Shown here one piece after another: positions 19,781 to 30,129 of a DNA stretch of 64,000 bases. Source of the stretch: Micromonospora sp. R77 (GTDB taxonomy: Bacteria > Actinomycetota > Actinomycetes > Mycobacteriales > Micromonosporaceae); the NCBI RefSeq assembly GCF_022747945.1, contig NZ_JALDST010000001.1, forward strand, positions 3,658,001-3,722,000. The letters are read 5' to 3'. The notes beneath the pieces were generated by a model. It ran no database searches. It saw nothing but the letters and a program-made list of their open reading frames with translations, and was not told the DNA's origin. The position numbers and the translations under genes are program-made. How positions within the stretch are numbered: the first letter of the stretch is position 1; each line of letters starts with the position of its first letter.

Positions 19781-20533
19781 TCAGGTGTTGTTGGCCAGCG
19801 CCACCAGGCGGGTCCGGTCGCCGTTCCAGTAGTTGCGGTCGACGTTGCCGCTGATCCCGGAGACGCTGCCGCTGGACGTGTACTGCCAGAAGCTCCAGAC
19901 CGGCGCGCCGGCCGGCAGGCTGCCCGGCGTGCTGGACCAGCGGGCCAGCCAGAGCGGGTGGTTGGCCCACGGGGCGGTCCAGCTGCCGGTGCACTGGTTC
20001 CACCAGCTGGTGGTGGTGTAGATGACCGCGTACCGGCCGGTGCGGGACTTGTAGCGGCTCAGGAAGTCGCTGATCCAGGTCCGCATCCCGGAGGTGGTCT
20101 TGCCGTAGCAGTAGCCGCCGCTGTACGGGTTGGCCTCGATGTCGAGTGCGGCGGGCAGCGTACGGCTGTCGGCGGACCAGGCGCCACCGTTGCTGGCCAG
20201 GTAGTCGGCCTGGGTCGCGCCACCGGAGATGTTCGGCCGGGCGAAGTGGTACGCCCCGCGGATCACGCCCGCGTTGTAGGCGTTGGTGTAGTTGCTGTTG
20301 AAGTTGGCGTCCTTGTAGCTGGTGCCCTCGGTGGCCTTGATGAAGGCGAACTGGATGCCCGAGTTCTTCACGCTGGTCCAGTTGATGCTGCCCTGGTAGC
20401 GCGAGACGTCGATGCCGGGGGTGGTGGCCGCGGCCGCCGGTCCGGCGGTGGCGACCAGGGCCGCCGCCGCGGTGGCGGCGACGGTGAGGCCGGCGGCCAG
20501 CAGCCGGCGCAGCGAGAATCGGGTACGGGTCAT
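19781..20533 (-). CDS. Secreted GH25 lysozyme (1,4-beta-N-acetylmuramidase)
   Basis: This 250-residue protein has a signal peptide (MTRTRFSLRRLLAAGLTVAA, cleavage near PAAAA-ATTPG). A single GH25 domain follows: GIDVSRYQGSINW, FIKATEGTSYKD, ALDIEANPY with the catalytic DxE pair, and ARWSSTPGSLPAGAPVW. It cleaves the glycan strands of peptidoglycan outside the cell. There is no extra wall-binding module. The ATG at 20533 has GGAGG 7 bases upstream. It is divergent from an M50 protease across 270 bases. Confidence 0.93.
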   Translation of the reverse strand: MTRTRFSLRRLLAAGLTVAATAAAALVATAGPAAAATTPGIDVSRYQGSINWTSVKNSGIQFAFIKATEGTSYKDANFNSNYTNAYNAGVIRGAYHFARPNISGGATQADYLASNGGAWSADSRTLPAALDIEANPYSGGYCYGKTTSGMRTWISDFLSRYKSRTGRYAVIYTTTSWWNQCTGSWTAPWANHPLWLARWSSTPGSLPAGAPVWSFWQYTSSGSVSGISGNVDRNYWNGDRTRLVALANNT

Positions 20534-20803
20534 TGATGCCTCCAGGGACGCCAAATCGATTGACGACAATCTTTGGAGGTAAGTGCCTCGTAATGCAAGA
20601 GATACTAAAGAAATTTTCATAGACACCGGTCGACGCTGCGGTGACTGATCGGTGTCGGTCAGCGGAGCGTGACCGGGTCGAGCACCCAGCGGAACGGCTC
20701 AGTGATCGTCAACGTCTCGCCGGACTCGGCCCCCGGTCAGTCACACACGATACGAGCCGCCGGCTAGGCATGACACCAGGTCGTGGCGGTAGGCTCCCCG
20801 CCC
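20534..20803. promoter_or_regulatory. Divergent lysozyme / M50 protease upstream region
   Basis: The 100 bases next to the lysozyme gene are unusually AT-rich (for example AGATACTAAAGAAATTTTC near 20600). They hold the palindrome-like ATTGACGACAATC at 20558-20570 and probably the lysozyme promoter. The other half is ordinary GC-rich DNA leading to the M50 gene. I saw no conserved riboswitch core, though cell-wall hydrolases in this phylum are sometimes controlled by c-di-AMP riboswitches. Confidence 0.4.
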
Positions 20804-21547
20804 ATGCCCCTGATCGACGGCCTCACCACCATCTGGGACACGCTCCTGGGCGCGCAGCCCGATCCGCCGCCGTTGCTGGTGCTGCTCACCGCCGTCGTCG
20901 CGCTGCTGGTCGTGGCCACCCGGACGCCGTGGCGGATCGCCCGGAACGCCGTCACCATCGCGCACGAGGGTGGGCACGCCCTGGTGGCCCTGCTGACCGG
21001 CCGGAAGCTGCGCGGCATCCGGTTGCACTCGGACACCTCGGGGCTCACCCTCTCCGCCGGCCGCCCCACCGGCCCGGGAATGATCCTCACCCTGCTGGCC
21101 GGCTACGTGGCCCCGTCGCTGGTCGGCCTCGGTGGTGCCTGGCTGCTCGCCGGCAACCGGATCACCCTGCTGCTCTGGGTGGCCGTGGCGCTGTTGCTGG
21201 CCATGCTCGTCATGATCCGCAACGTGTTCGGCGTGCTGTCGCTGCTGGTCACCGGCGGCGTCGTGCTCGCCGTCTCCTGGTACGCCCCGCCGCAGGTGCA
21301 GGCCGCGTTCGCCTGGACCTCGGTCTGGTTCCTGCTCTTCGGCGGCGTACGCCCGGTGGTGGAGCTGCAACGGCAGCGCAGCCGGGGCCGGATGCCGGAG
21401 TCCGACGCCGACCAGCTCGCCCGGCTCACCCCGTTCCCGGCGCTGTTCTGGGTGACCGTCTTCGCCCTGGTCAGCCTCGCCGCCCTGGGCGTCGGCGCGC
21501 TGCTGCTCGCCGGCCAGTACCTGACCGACGCCGGCCTCCGGTTCTGA
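20804..21547 (+). CDS. M50 family membrane metallopeptidase
   Basis: This 247-residue membrane protein has about seven hydrophobic segments. Its second helix region carries the zinc motif HEGGH (ARNAVTIAHEGGHALVALL), the HExxH of site-2-type proteases. Later LRGIRLHSDTSGLT and the C-terminal NVFGVLSLLVTGG match the M50 proteins commonly annotated in actinobacteria. The start MPLIDGL at 20804 is preferred over an upstream ATG. Its role is unknown; it could cleave a regulatory membrane protein, and an ECF sigma factor lies just downstream. Confidence 0.85.
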   Translation: MPLIDGLTTIWDTLLGAQPDPPPLLVLLTAVVALLVVATRTPWRIARNAVTIAHEGGHALVALLTGRKLRGIRLHSDTSGLTLSAGRPTGPGMILTLLAGYVAPSLVGLGGAWLLAGNRITLLLWVAVALLLAMLVMIRNVFGVLSLLVTGGVVLAVSWYAPPQVQAAFAWTSVWFLLFGGVRPVVELQRQRSRGRMPESDADQLARLTPFPALFWVTVFALVSLAALGVGALLLAGQYLTDAGLRF

Positions 21548-21680
21548 CCCACCGGCCCACCCGACCGCCACAGGAGAGGGCTTCCCGATCGCCGAGCTGG
21601 AGAAAATGATCGGCTGAGCCGGCAACCGGCGTCGCCGCGCCAGGCGTGTCCCCTGCGACCGCCACGGGGGAGGTAGCAGG

Positions 21681-22181
21681 GTGCCGGACGTCGACGGGTT
21701 CGACGAGTTCTACCGGGGGAGCCGGCAACGGCTGCTCGGCTTCGTCTGCGTACTCACCGGCAACCTGGCCGAGGCCCAGGACGCGGTGCAGGAGGCGTAC
21801 ATCCGGGCCTGGCAGCGCTGGTCGACGGTGCGTGACTACGACGACCCGGAGGCCTGGGTACGGGTGGTGGCCAGCCGGATCGCGGTCAGCCGCTGGCGCA
21901 GCCTGCGCAGCCGGGCCCGCGCCTACCTGCGGCACGGGGCGGAGGAGAGCATCCCCGGCCCGGGCACCGACACGGTGGAGGTGGTGGCGGCCCTGCGCCG
22001 GCTGCCGGAGGAGCAACGGATCGCCCTCGCCCTCTACTACCTGGTGGGCATGCCGGTCGCCGAGGTGGCCCGGGAGACCTCGGCCCCGGTCGGCACGGTC
22101 AAGGCACGACTGTCCCGGGGGCGGACCGCGCTCGCCGGACTGCTCGCCGTCGTGGACCTGGAGGAGGCCACCGATGCGTGA
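21681..22181 (+). CDS. ECF RNA polymerase sigma factor, SigE family
   Basis: This 166-residue sigma factor has region 2 (FDEFYRGSRQRLLGFVCVLTG, AQDAVQEAYIRAWQRW) and region 4 (LRRLPEEQRIALALYYLVG and EVARETSAPVGTVKARLSRG) joined by a short linker. The GTG at 21681 is preceded by GGGGGAGG. It overlaps the next gene by 8 bases (ATG at 22174 inside its end), so that product is likely its regulator or partner. The trigger is unknown. Confidence 0.9.
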   Translation: MPDVDGFDEFYRGSRQRLLGFVCVLTGNLAEAQDAVQEAYIRAWQRWSTVRDYDDPEAWVRVVASRIAVSRWRSLRSRARAYLRHGAEESIPGPGTDTVEVVAALRRLPEEQRIALALYYLVGMPVAEVARETSAPVGTVKARLSRGRTALAGLLAVVDLEEATDA

Positions 22182-23105
22182 CGACGACCTCACCTTCGTC
22201 GCACTGGTGCAACAGGAGTTGCGGAACGTCCGCTGGGCCGAGCCGGCCGAACTGCGGGCCCGGGCCCGGCGGCGGAGCCGACGCACGACGCTGGTGGCGG
22301 CGGTCGCCGTCCTGCTCGTCGCGTCGGCCGCCACCGCGGTCGCGGCCGACCGCGCCGGCGGTCCGCTCGGCCCGGTGGCGGCCGGCCCGACTCCTCCTCC
22401 TCGGCCCGATCGGCCGACCCGGCGGCCTCGCCGGTCGCGCCGACACCGTCCGGCCGGGCCGAGATCCCCGACACCGTGCTGCTGGAACCGCGCGACCTTT
22501 CCGTCAAGACAGCCGTACGGCTCGGCGACAGCGGCCTCGGCGAGTCGGTACGGGTCGACGCGCGGTTGGAGACCTGCGCCCGCGAGAGGCAGATCTACCT
22601 GAAGCCGACGGCTTCCCGCTACTCCCGGTCCCGCACCCTGCTGCGATCCCCGGCCGGTGAACCGGTACTCAGCCAGGACGTGTACCGGGTCGACCCGCCG
22701 TGGGGCCTGGGACTCTTCGGGGACATCGACCGGATGGTGCAGGCCTGCCCGGAGTGGCGGACGACCGCGGCCCGGTCGCTGACCGGCCGCGCGGTCTCCG
22801 GCGAGTTGGTGGACCGCTGGGAGACGGCGCTCGACGGCTTCGCCGGTGACCAGTCGGTGCTGCTGCGGCACGTGGTGGGCGAGCCCGCCGACCTGGCCGG
22901 CGACGGGCCGGCGGGTCCGGCCGCGTCCGTCGACGTGACGCTGGTGATCCGGGTCGGTGACCTGGTGACGGTAATCGCGCCGGGGCCGGGGACTATCGCC
23001 GACCGGATCGACGGCACCGGCCCGGGAATGAGCTACCCCGACCTGGAGGCACTGGGCCGGCGGGCCGCCGCCCGCCTCTGCCCCGTCGCCAACTCGGCCT
23101 GCTGA
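22174..23105 (+). CDS. Membrane-anchored protein coupled to ECF sigma factor; apparent frameshift
   Basis: It starts MRDDDLTFVALVQQELRNVRWAE, has a basic stretch RARARRRSRRTT, one helix LVAAVAVLLVASAATAVAA, then a Ser/Pro linker and an extracellular domain (IPDTVLLEPRDLSVKTAVRLG to the end). This is the layout of partner proteins of SigE-type ECF factors. The first 70 residues are in one frame and the rest in another; one missing base in the C-run at 22386-22388 explains it (GPDSSSS follows). Either a sequencing slip or a broken gene. Function as anti-sigma is inferred from position only. Confidence 0.7.
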
Positions 23106-23112
23106 GCCTCCA

Positions 23113-23173
23113 CGCGTGTTAACAGGGGCCCCCTGCTATGCAGAATGCGTTAACAGGGGGCCCCTCCTTACAC

Positions 23174-23174
<1 letters not shown>
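23113..23174. repeat. Repeat element A, copy 4
   Basis: This copy lies between the convergent sigma-partner and accD genes. Two G/C cores face each other, and the inner stem is GCA-GAA-TGC (23139-23147). On the minus strand AAGGAGG follows shortly after the accD stop (TAG, 23176-23174). Compared with copy 6 the loop changes but the GCA/TGC pairing is kept. Confidence 0.85.
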
Positions 23175-24757
<1,583 letters not shown>

Positions 24758-24763
24758 CCAGGG

Positions 24764-24769
24764 AATATA
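24764..24769 (-). promoter_or_regulatory. accD -10 box, probably leaderless start
   Basis: On the minus strand TATATT is followed by CCCTGG and the accD GTG. With normal spacing the transcript would begin at or within a base or two of the start codon, leaving no room for a ribosome site; none is visible. The -35 region is not recognisable. This is a position-based inference. Confidence 0.5.
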
Positions 24770-24867
24770 ACGATGGTTCAGGGCGCCGCCGTTGTGCAGT
24801 GCGCCTCAGTGCGCCCGGGTGCGGTGCGGTCGCGGCGACGGGCCGGGCCGGGCCGTAGGCTGGCGGG

Positions 24868-25743
24868 ATGCCCGGCTCGCCGTACACCGACCTGGACCGA
24901 CCGCCGCTGTCGGCGGTCCGGCTGCGGCGCGCGCTGCTCGCCCCGCACGGCCCGTGGCGCCGGCTGGAGCTGCGCGCGGAGACCGGCTCCACCAACGCCG
25001 ACGTGGTCGCCGCCGCCCAGGCCGGCGAGCCGGAGGGGCTGGTCGTGGTCGCCGAGCGGCAGACCTCGGGACGTGGCCGGCGCGGCCGGGTGTGGCAGTC
25101 GCCGCCGCGCGCCGGCATCGCGACCAGCGTGCTGCTGCGCCCCGGCGAGGCCGTCCCGGAGCGCGGCTGGTCGCCCGTGCCGCCCGCCGGGTACGGCTGG
25201 CTGCCGCTGCTGGCCGGGGTGGCGCTGGTCGAGGCGGTGGCCCGGCTGGCCGAGCTGGACGCCCGCCTGAAGTGGCCCAACGACCTGCTGATCGACGGCG
25301 CGAAGGTGGCCGGGGTGCTCGCCGAGGCGGTGCCCGGCCCGTCCGCCGCCCAGCCGCCGGCGATCGTGGTCGGCGTCGGCCTGAACGTCACCCTCCGCGC
25401 GGACGAGCTGCCGGAGAACCCGACCGGCCTGCCGGCCACCTCGCTGCAGCTGGCCGGCGCGGCGGCGACCGACCGGGACCCGCTGCTGCGGGCCCTGCTC
25501 CGCTCGCTCGCCGACTGGTACGACCGGTGGCGCGCGGCCGGCGGCGACGCGGTGGCCAGCGGCCTGCGCGACGCCTACCTGGCCGGTTGCGCCACCATCG
25601 GCCGCCAGGTCCGGGTGCTGCTGCCCGACGGCCGGGACGTGCGCGGCACCGCCACCGGCGTCGACCCCGACGGTCAGCTCCAGGTCGACACCGCCACCGG
25701 CCGCCTCGCGCTGGCCGCCGGGGACGTGCTGCACCTTCGGTGA
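24868..25743 (+). CDS. birA: Biotin--[acetyl-CoA-carboxylase] ligase
   Basis: This 291-residue ligase lacks an N-terminal DNA-binding domain (group I type). It has ETGSTNADVVAAAQAG, the biotinyl-AMP loop ERQTSGRGRRGRVW, LKWPNDLLIDGAKVAGVL and a C-terminal SH3-like cap (GRQVRVLLPDGRDVRGTATGV). It attaches biotin to the AccA lysine (and other carriers) using ATP. Divergent placement from accD is conserved in actinobacteria and links cofactor loading to the carboxylase genes. Confidence 0.93.
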   Translation: MPGSPYTDLDRPPLSAVRLRRALLAPHGPWRRLELRAETGSTNADVVAAAQAGEPEGLVVVAERQTSGRGRRGRVWQSPPRAGIATSVLLRPGEAVPERGWSPVPPAGYGWLPLLAGVALVEAVARLAELDARLKWPNDLLIDGAKVAGVLAEAVPGPSAAQPPAIVVGVGLNVTLRADELPENPTGLPATSLQLAGAAATDRDPLLRALLRSLADWYDRWRAAGGDAVASGLRDAYLAGCATIGRQVRVLLPDGRDVRGTATGVDPDGQLQVDTATGRLALAAGDVLHLR

Positions 25744-25822
25744 CCGCACCCGCCGCGCGGCCGATCCCCGGGGGAGCGCCGACCGGTTACGGTCAGCGCG
25801 TCCGTTCTGCGAGGAGGTTCCT

Positions 25823-26395
25823 GTGGCGTTTCCCGAAGACGTGCTCACCGAGGACGAGCACGTCGTGCTCCACCTGCACCCGCACTGGAAGGCCCTGATC
25901 CGGCCGATCCTGGTGCTGGTGCTCACCGTCGCGGCGGTGGTCGCCGGCTGGGCGTTGCTGCCCGCGGGGGACGGCGGCACGATCGCGCTCTACGCGATCG
26001 CCGTGGTCGGTCTGGTGCTGGTGGTCTCGCTGGGGCTCTGGCCGTTCCTGATCTGGCGCACCACCCACTACCTCTTCACCAACGAGCGGGTGCTGCTCCA
26101 GGAGGGCGTCTTCTCCCGCAACCGGCGTGACCTCCCGCTGACCCGGATCAACGACCACTCGATGCACCAGAAGTTCGTGGAGCGGCTGCTCGGTTGCGGC
26201 ACCCTCACCATCGAGTCGGCGGGGGAGCGCGGCCAGTCGGTGCTCAAGGACGTGCCCCGGGTGGACCGGGTGCAGACCACGCTCTACGAGCTGGTCGAGG
26301 CGCAGCACGACAAGCACAGCCTCGGTGACGGCGAGATGCGCGAGATCATGGCGGACCTGCGGGACGGCAAGCCGCTGCGCGACCCGTCGGCCTGA
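25823..26395 (+). CDS. PH-domain membrane protein (bPH2/YdbS-like)
   Basis: This 190-residue protein has two adjacent hydrophobic segments (about residues 25-75) followed by a bacterial PH domain: TTHYLFTNERVLLQEGVFSRNRRDLPLTRINDHSM, then ERLLGCGTLTIESAGERG. The GTG start at 25823 is set by GAGGAGG six bases upstream. Such proteins sit in the cytoplasmic membrane; function is unknown. It commonly follows birA in actinobacteria (recalled). Confidence 0.85.
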   Translation: MAFPEDVLTEDEHVVLHLHPHWKALIRPILVLVLTVAAVVAGWALLPAGDGGTIALYAIAVVGLVLVVSLGLWPFLIWRTTHYLFTNERVLLQEGVFSRNRRDLPLTRINDHSMHQKFVERLLGCGTLTIESAGERGQSVLKDVPRVDRVQTTLYELVEAQHDKHSLGDGEMREIMADLRDGKPLRDPSA

Positions 26396-26429
26396 CCTTT
26401 CCGGCCGCTGCCCGCCGGGACGCGGTGGG

Positions 26430-27164
26430 TCAGCGGCGCGGGGAGCGCCGGGTGCCGGCGTGGAACTCGGCGGCGAGCTCCGCGTCCAGATCGGCATCGA
26501 GGGTACGGCCCAGCGCGGCGTCCGCCGCGGCGGGCCGGCCCTGGGCCGGTGCGCCGTACGCCGGCTCCGTCCCGCGTCGACCGGTGCCGCGTTCGGGCTG
26601 CTCGCCCGGGCGCGGCTCGGTCTCCTCCAGCTCGCTGACGGACTCGGCCAGCTCGGCCACCGGGTCCATCTCGGCCATGGTGTCCCACTCGTCCCGTGGG
26701 ATGGTGTGCCAGGTCTCGGCCGCGTGCTGGGGCACCGGCTGGAAGACGAAGGTCCGGTAGGACCAGAAGCGGAACATGGTGGCCAGCAGCACGCCGCCGG
26801 TCTTCGCCACGTTCAGCGCGAGCAGGCCGTTGACGCCGAGGCCGTACTTCGCGGCGGCCAGGACACCGAGTTCGATGACCAGACCGGTGGCGTTGAAGAC
26901 GAAGAAAAGGACGTACTCCCGCCGCATGGCAGATTTCGGGCGATCCCGGTACGTCCAGTGACGATTCATCAGATACGACGTGATCGTCGCCACGATCGTC
27001 GCGATCACCGTCGCCTTGAGCTGACCGTCGCGGAAAACGGTGAGTGCCAGCGCATTGAACACCGCGTAATTGATCGCGGTGTTGATGCCCCCGACGATGC
27101 CGAATTTGAGCGCCTCGTGGATGAACTTCTGCCAGCGCTCGGGTAGCAGACGGACAAGACGCAT
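26430..27164 (-). CDS. GtrA family membrane protein with acidic C-terminal tail
   Basis: This 244-residue protein has four helices in residues 20-145: FGIVGGINTAINYAVFNALAL, then SYLMNRHWTYRDR, the GtrA signature, and FRFWSYRTFVF. Residues 150-244 form a long charged, disordered tail (MAEMDPVAELAESVSELEETEP), which is not part of the family core. GtrA proteins are thought to help flip or transfer sugar-lipid carriers in wall glycan or teichoic-type synthesis. ATG 27164 is preferred to GTG 27173 because AAGG precedes it by a good distance. It follows a second GtrA gene by 63 bases. Confidence 0.85.
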   Translation of the reverse strand: MRLVRLLPERWQKFIHEALKFGIVGGINTAINYAVFNALALTVFRDGQLKATVIATIVATITSYLMNRHWTYRDRPKSAMRREYVLFFVFNATGLVIELGVLAAAKYGLGVNGLLALNVAKTGGVLLATMFRFWSYRTFVFQPVPQHAAETWHTIPRDEWDTMAEMDPVAELAESVSELEETEPRPGEQPERGTGRRGTEPAYGAPAQGRPAAADAALGRTLDADLDAELAAEFHAGTRRSPRR

Positions 27165-27227
27165 GCGGAACACCTTAGGGCAGTGGGCGGGGCCGGCTCG
27201 GCCCGGCGGGACGGGGTGGGCGCTGGA

Positions 27228-27776
27228 TCACGCCGTGGACTCGGGATCGTGACCAGGTGCCGGAACGACGGGAGTTCCCGCTTCCACGAAAACGAACCGC
27301 CGGTACGACCAGAACCGGAACAGCGTCCCCAGGCCGGTGCCGACGAGGAAGCTGGCGACGTTGTCGGCCAGCGGCGTCTGGAACACCGCCGGCCAGATGG
27401 CGCCCAGGCCGTAGTGGCTGAGTGCGAGGCAGCCCACCGTGATGCCCAGGCCGACCCCGTTGAAGAAGAAGAACAGTGCGTACTCGCGGGCCGGGTGCGA
27501 GCGTTCGCGGTGCCGCCAGGTCCAGAACCGGTTGCCCAGGAAGGCCAGGGTCGCGGCGACCACCGTCGAGATGGTCTTCGCGGCCACCGGCGGCAGGTGC
27601 TGCCCGCTGGCCAGATAGTTGAACAGCGCGAAGTCCACCAGGAAGGCCAGGCCGCCGACGGTGGCGAACTTGCTGACCTCCCGCACCAGGTGGCCGAAAC
27701 GCTCCACGAGGGAGCGGACCAGACCCGGCCGGGTCTGTGGGGTGCCCGGTTGGTCCCCGGTCGTCGTCACGGCCAC
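27228..27776 (-). CDS. GtrA family membrane protein
   Basis: This 182-residue GtrA paralogue has helices ATVGGLAFLVDFALFNYLA, VVAATLAFLGNRFWTWRHRE (family signature) and SFLVGTGLGTLFRFWSYRRFVF at the end. The GTG at 27776 (AVTTTGDQPG) gives the shortest sensible N-terminus; another GTG two codons on is also possible. It is the first gene of the tandem pair and shares an upstream region with pckG, which runs the other way. Confidence 0.83.
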   Translation of the reverse strand: MAVTTTGDQPGTPQTRPGLVRSLVERFGHLVREVSKFATVGGLAFLVDFALFNYLASGQHLPPVAAKTISTVVAATLAFLGNRFWTWRHRERSHPAREYALFFFFNGVGLGITVGCLALSHYGLGAIWPAVFQTPLADNVASFLVGTGLGTLFRFWSYRRFVFVEAGTPVVPAPGHDPESTA

Positions 27777-28244
27777 CCGCCGAGCGTACCGGGTGTCCGC
27801 GCGCGCGACGGGTAGCAACGACGACCCGTCGACACCCGGTTCGGCCGGGCGTCGGAGCGTCGTGGTGCCGTGACGGGGTGCCACGACCGGGCCGGTACGC
27901 CGATGAACGCAGCGTAACCGGATGTGGCGGAATTGCGGATCGGATCACCGAATCGTCTCGCCCGACCGTGGCGCGTACTTCCACTCGCGGGTGGCCCGGC
28001 CCGCCGACGGGTGTCGAAGGTTCGCCGCAGGATTTGCGTGAAACTGCGCGCGAAAGCGGGTATTAGCTCGTGATACCGCAGCGTGGCCGTACCTTGTGCA
28101 GTTCTTCACAACCAGTCCCACTGACTCGCGAGGCAGCCCGGTTTACGCTGAGGCCAATCCCAGGTTTCCACGAAGGCGACGCCTCGCTCGCCAGAACTCG
28201 TGCATCCCATAGATCGGTCAGCGTCGACCACAAGGAGATGTGAC
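27777..28244. promoter_or_regulatory. pckG / GtrA divergent upstream region with two dyads
   Basis: This 468-base gap has no convincing gene. Two inverted repeats lie nearer pckG: GGTAT-N9-ATACC (28059-28077) and TTGTG-N8-CACAA (28094-28111). The second fits the Crp/GlxR-type half-sites TGTG...CACA with the right spacing, which would suit catabolite control of PEP carboxykinase. pckG has its own ribosome site AAGGAG at 28232-28237. Regulator identity is inferred. Confidence 0.45.
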
Positions 28245-30089
28245 ATGGTTGCTCCGGCTGCTGTTCGGGGTATCGATCAGGCCCCGACGTCCCACCCCAA
28301 ACTGCTCGCCTGGGTCCGTGAGGTCGCGGAACTGACCACCCCCGACCGGGTGGTCTGGGTGGACGGGTCCGACGAGGAGTGGCGCCGCCTCACCGACGAG
28401 CTAGTCGACAACGGCACCCTGATCCGGCTGAATCCCGAGAAGAAGCCCAACTCGTTCTACGCGCGTACGGACCCCACGGACGTCGCCCGGGTCGAGGAGC
28501 GCACCTTCATCTGCTCCGTCGACGAGGCGGACGCCGGCCCCACCAACAACTGGATGGCGCCGGCCGAGATGAAGCGGACGATGACGGAGCTGTACCGCGG
28601 TTCGATGCGCGGACGCACCATGTACGTCATCCCGTTCTGCATGGGTCCGGTCGAGGCCGAGAGCCCGATGTTCGGCGTCGAGATCACCGACAGTCCGTAC
28701 GTGGTCGCCTCGATGCGGATCATGACCCGGATGGGTGTCAAGGTCCTCGAGGCGATGGGCGACGACGCCGACTTCGTGCACGCGCTGCACTCCATCGGTG
28801 CCCCGCTCGACGCCGGCCAGCAGGACGTGGCCTGGCCGTGCAACGACACCAAGTACATCTCGCACTTCCCGGAGACCCGGGAGATCTGGTCGTTCGGCTC
28901 CGGCTACGGCGGCAACTCGCTGCTCGGCAAGAAGTGCTACTCGCTGCGGATCGCCAGCGTGATGGGGCGCGACGAGGGCTGGCTCGCCGAGCACATGCTG
29001 ATCCTCAAGATCACCTCGCCGGAGGGCAAGGTCTACCACGTCGCCGGCGCCTTCCCGTCGGCCTGCGGCAAGACCAACCTCGCCATGCTGGAGCCGACCA
29101 TCCCGGGCTGGAAGGTCGAGACCATCGGCGACGACATCGCCTGGATGCGCTTCGGCCCGGACGGCCGCCTCTACGCCGTCAACCCGGAGTACGGCCTCTT
29201 CGGCGTCGCGCCGGGCACCGACTGGAAGACCAACGCCAACGCCATGCGGACGCTCGACCGCGGCAACTCCATCTTCACCAACGTCGCGCTCACCGACGAC
29301 GGCGACATCTGGTGGGAGGGCATGGGTGAGCCGCCGGCGCACCTGATCGACTGGAAGGGCAACGACTGGACGCCGGAGAGCGACAACCTCTCCTCGCACG
29401 CGAACAGCCGGTTCTGCACCCCGATCACCCAGTGCCCGATCCTCGCCGAGGACTACTACGACCCGAACGGCGTGCCGATCGACGCGATCCTCTTCGGCGG
29501 CCGTCGTCGGGACACCATCCCGCTGGTCACCGAGGCGCGGGACTGGGTGCACGGCGTCTACCTGGGTGCCACCCTCTCCTCGGAGACCACCGCCGCCGCC
29601 TCCGGCGCGGTCGGTGTGGTCCGCCGCGACCCGATGGCCATGCTGCCGTTCATCGGCTACAACGCCGGTGACTATTTCCGGCACTGGATCGAGATGGGCA
29701 AGGGCGCCGACGGTGACGCGGCCAAGCTGCCCAAGATCTACTACGTGAACTGGTTCCGCAAGGACGCCGAGGGCAGCTTCCTCTGGCCCGGCTTCGGCGA
29801 GAACTCGCGGGTGCTGAAGTGGGTCATCGAGCGGATCGAGGGCACCGCCGACGCGGTGGAGACCCCGATCGGCATGGTCCCCGCCCAGGACGCGCTGGAC
29901 GTCGAGGGTCTGGACATGACCCCGGAGGACGTCCGGATCGCCCTCAAGGTCGACCCGGAGGAGTGGCGCAAGGAGCTCCCGCTGGTCACCGAGTGGTTCG
30001 AGAAGTTCGGGGACAAGCTCCCGGGCGTCCTCTGGGCCGAGCTGGACGCGCTGCGCGCCCGGCTCGACGCGGAGCAGCCGCAGCGGTAG
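28245..30089 (+). CDS. pckG: Phosphoenolpyruvate carboxykinase (GTP)
   Basis: This 614-residue enzyme converts oxaloacetate and GTP to PEP, GDP and CO2, the entry to gluconeogenesis. It shows the GTP-PEPCK features: [38 protein letters not shown], the P-loop with reactive Cys [26 protein letters not shown] and the nucleotide-binding [26 protein letters not shown] region near 500. The ATG at 28245 follows AAGGAG. With ppc and glpX in the same window it forms the PEP/pyruvate/oxaloacetate node. Confidence 0.96.
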   Translation: MVAPAAVRGIDQAPTSHPKLLAWVREVAELTTPDRVVWVDGSDEEWRRLTDELVDNGTLIRLNPEKKPNSFYARTDPTDVARVEERTFICSVDEADAGPTNNWMAPAEMKRTMTELYRGSMRGRTMYVIPFCMGPVEAESPMFGVEITDSPYVVASMRIMTRMGVKVLEAMGDDADFVHALHSIGAPLDAGQQDVAWPCNDTKYISHFPETREIWSFGSGYGGNSLLGKKCYSLRIASVMGRDEGWLAEHMLILKITSPEGKVYHVAGAFPSACGKTNLAMLEPTIPGWKVETIGDDIAWMRFGPDGRLYAVNPEYGLFGVAPGTDWKTNANAMRTLDRGNSIFTNVALTDDGDIWWEGMGEPPAHLIDWKGNDWTPESDNLSSHANSRFCTPITQCPILAEDYYDPNGVPIDAILFGGRRRDTIPLVTEARDWVHGVYLGATLSSETTAAASGAVGVVRRDPMAMLPFIGYNAGDYFRHWIEMGKGADGDAAKLPKIYYVNWFRKDAEGSFLWPGFGENSRVLKWVIERIEGTADAVETPIGMVPAQDALDVEGLDMTPEDVRIALKVDPEEWRKELPLVTEWFEKFGDKLPGVLWAELDALRARLDAEQPQR

Positions 30090-30129
30090 CAGGTGTGACG
30101 GTTGCCCGTACCGGGCAACATCGGATCCC

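Noticed and set aside
20534..20640. c-di-AMP (ydaO-type) riboswitch upstream of the lysozyme
   Set aside because: The conserved core sequences of that riboswitch are not present; only AT-rich promoter-like DNA is seen.
21560..21617. A short stretch reading GEGFPIAELEKMIG before the sigma gene
   Set aside because: It looks protein-like but is too short, lacks a start with ribosome site and cannot be tied to any gene; possibly a remnant.
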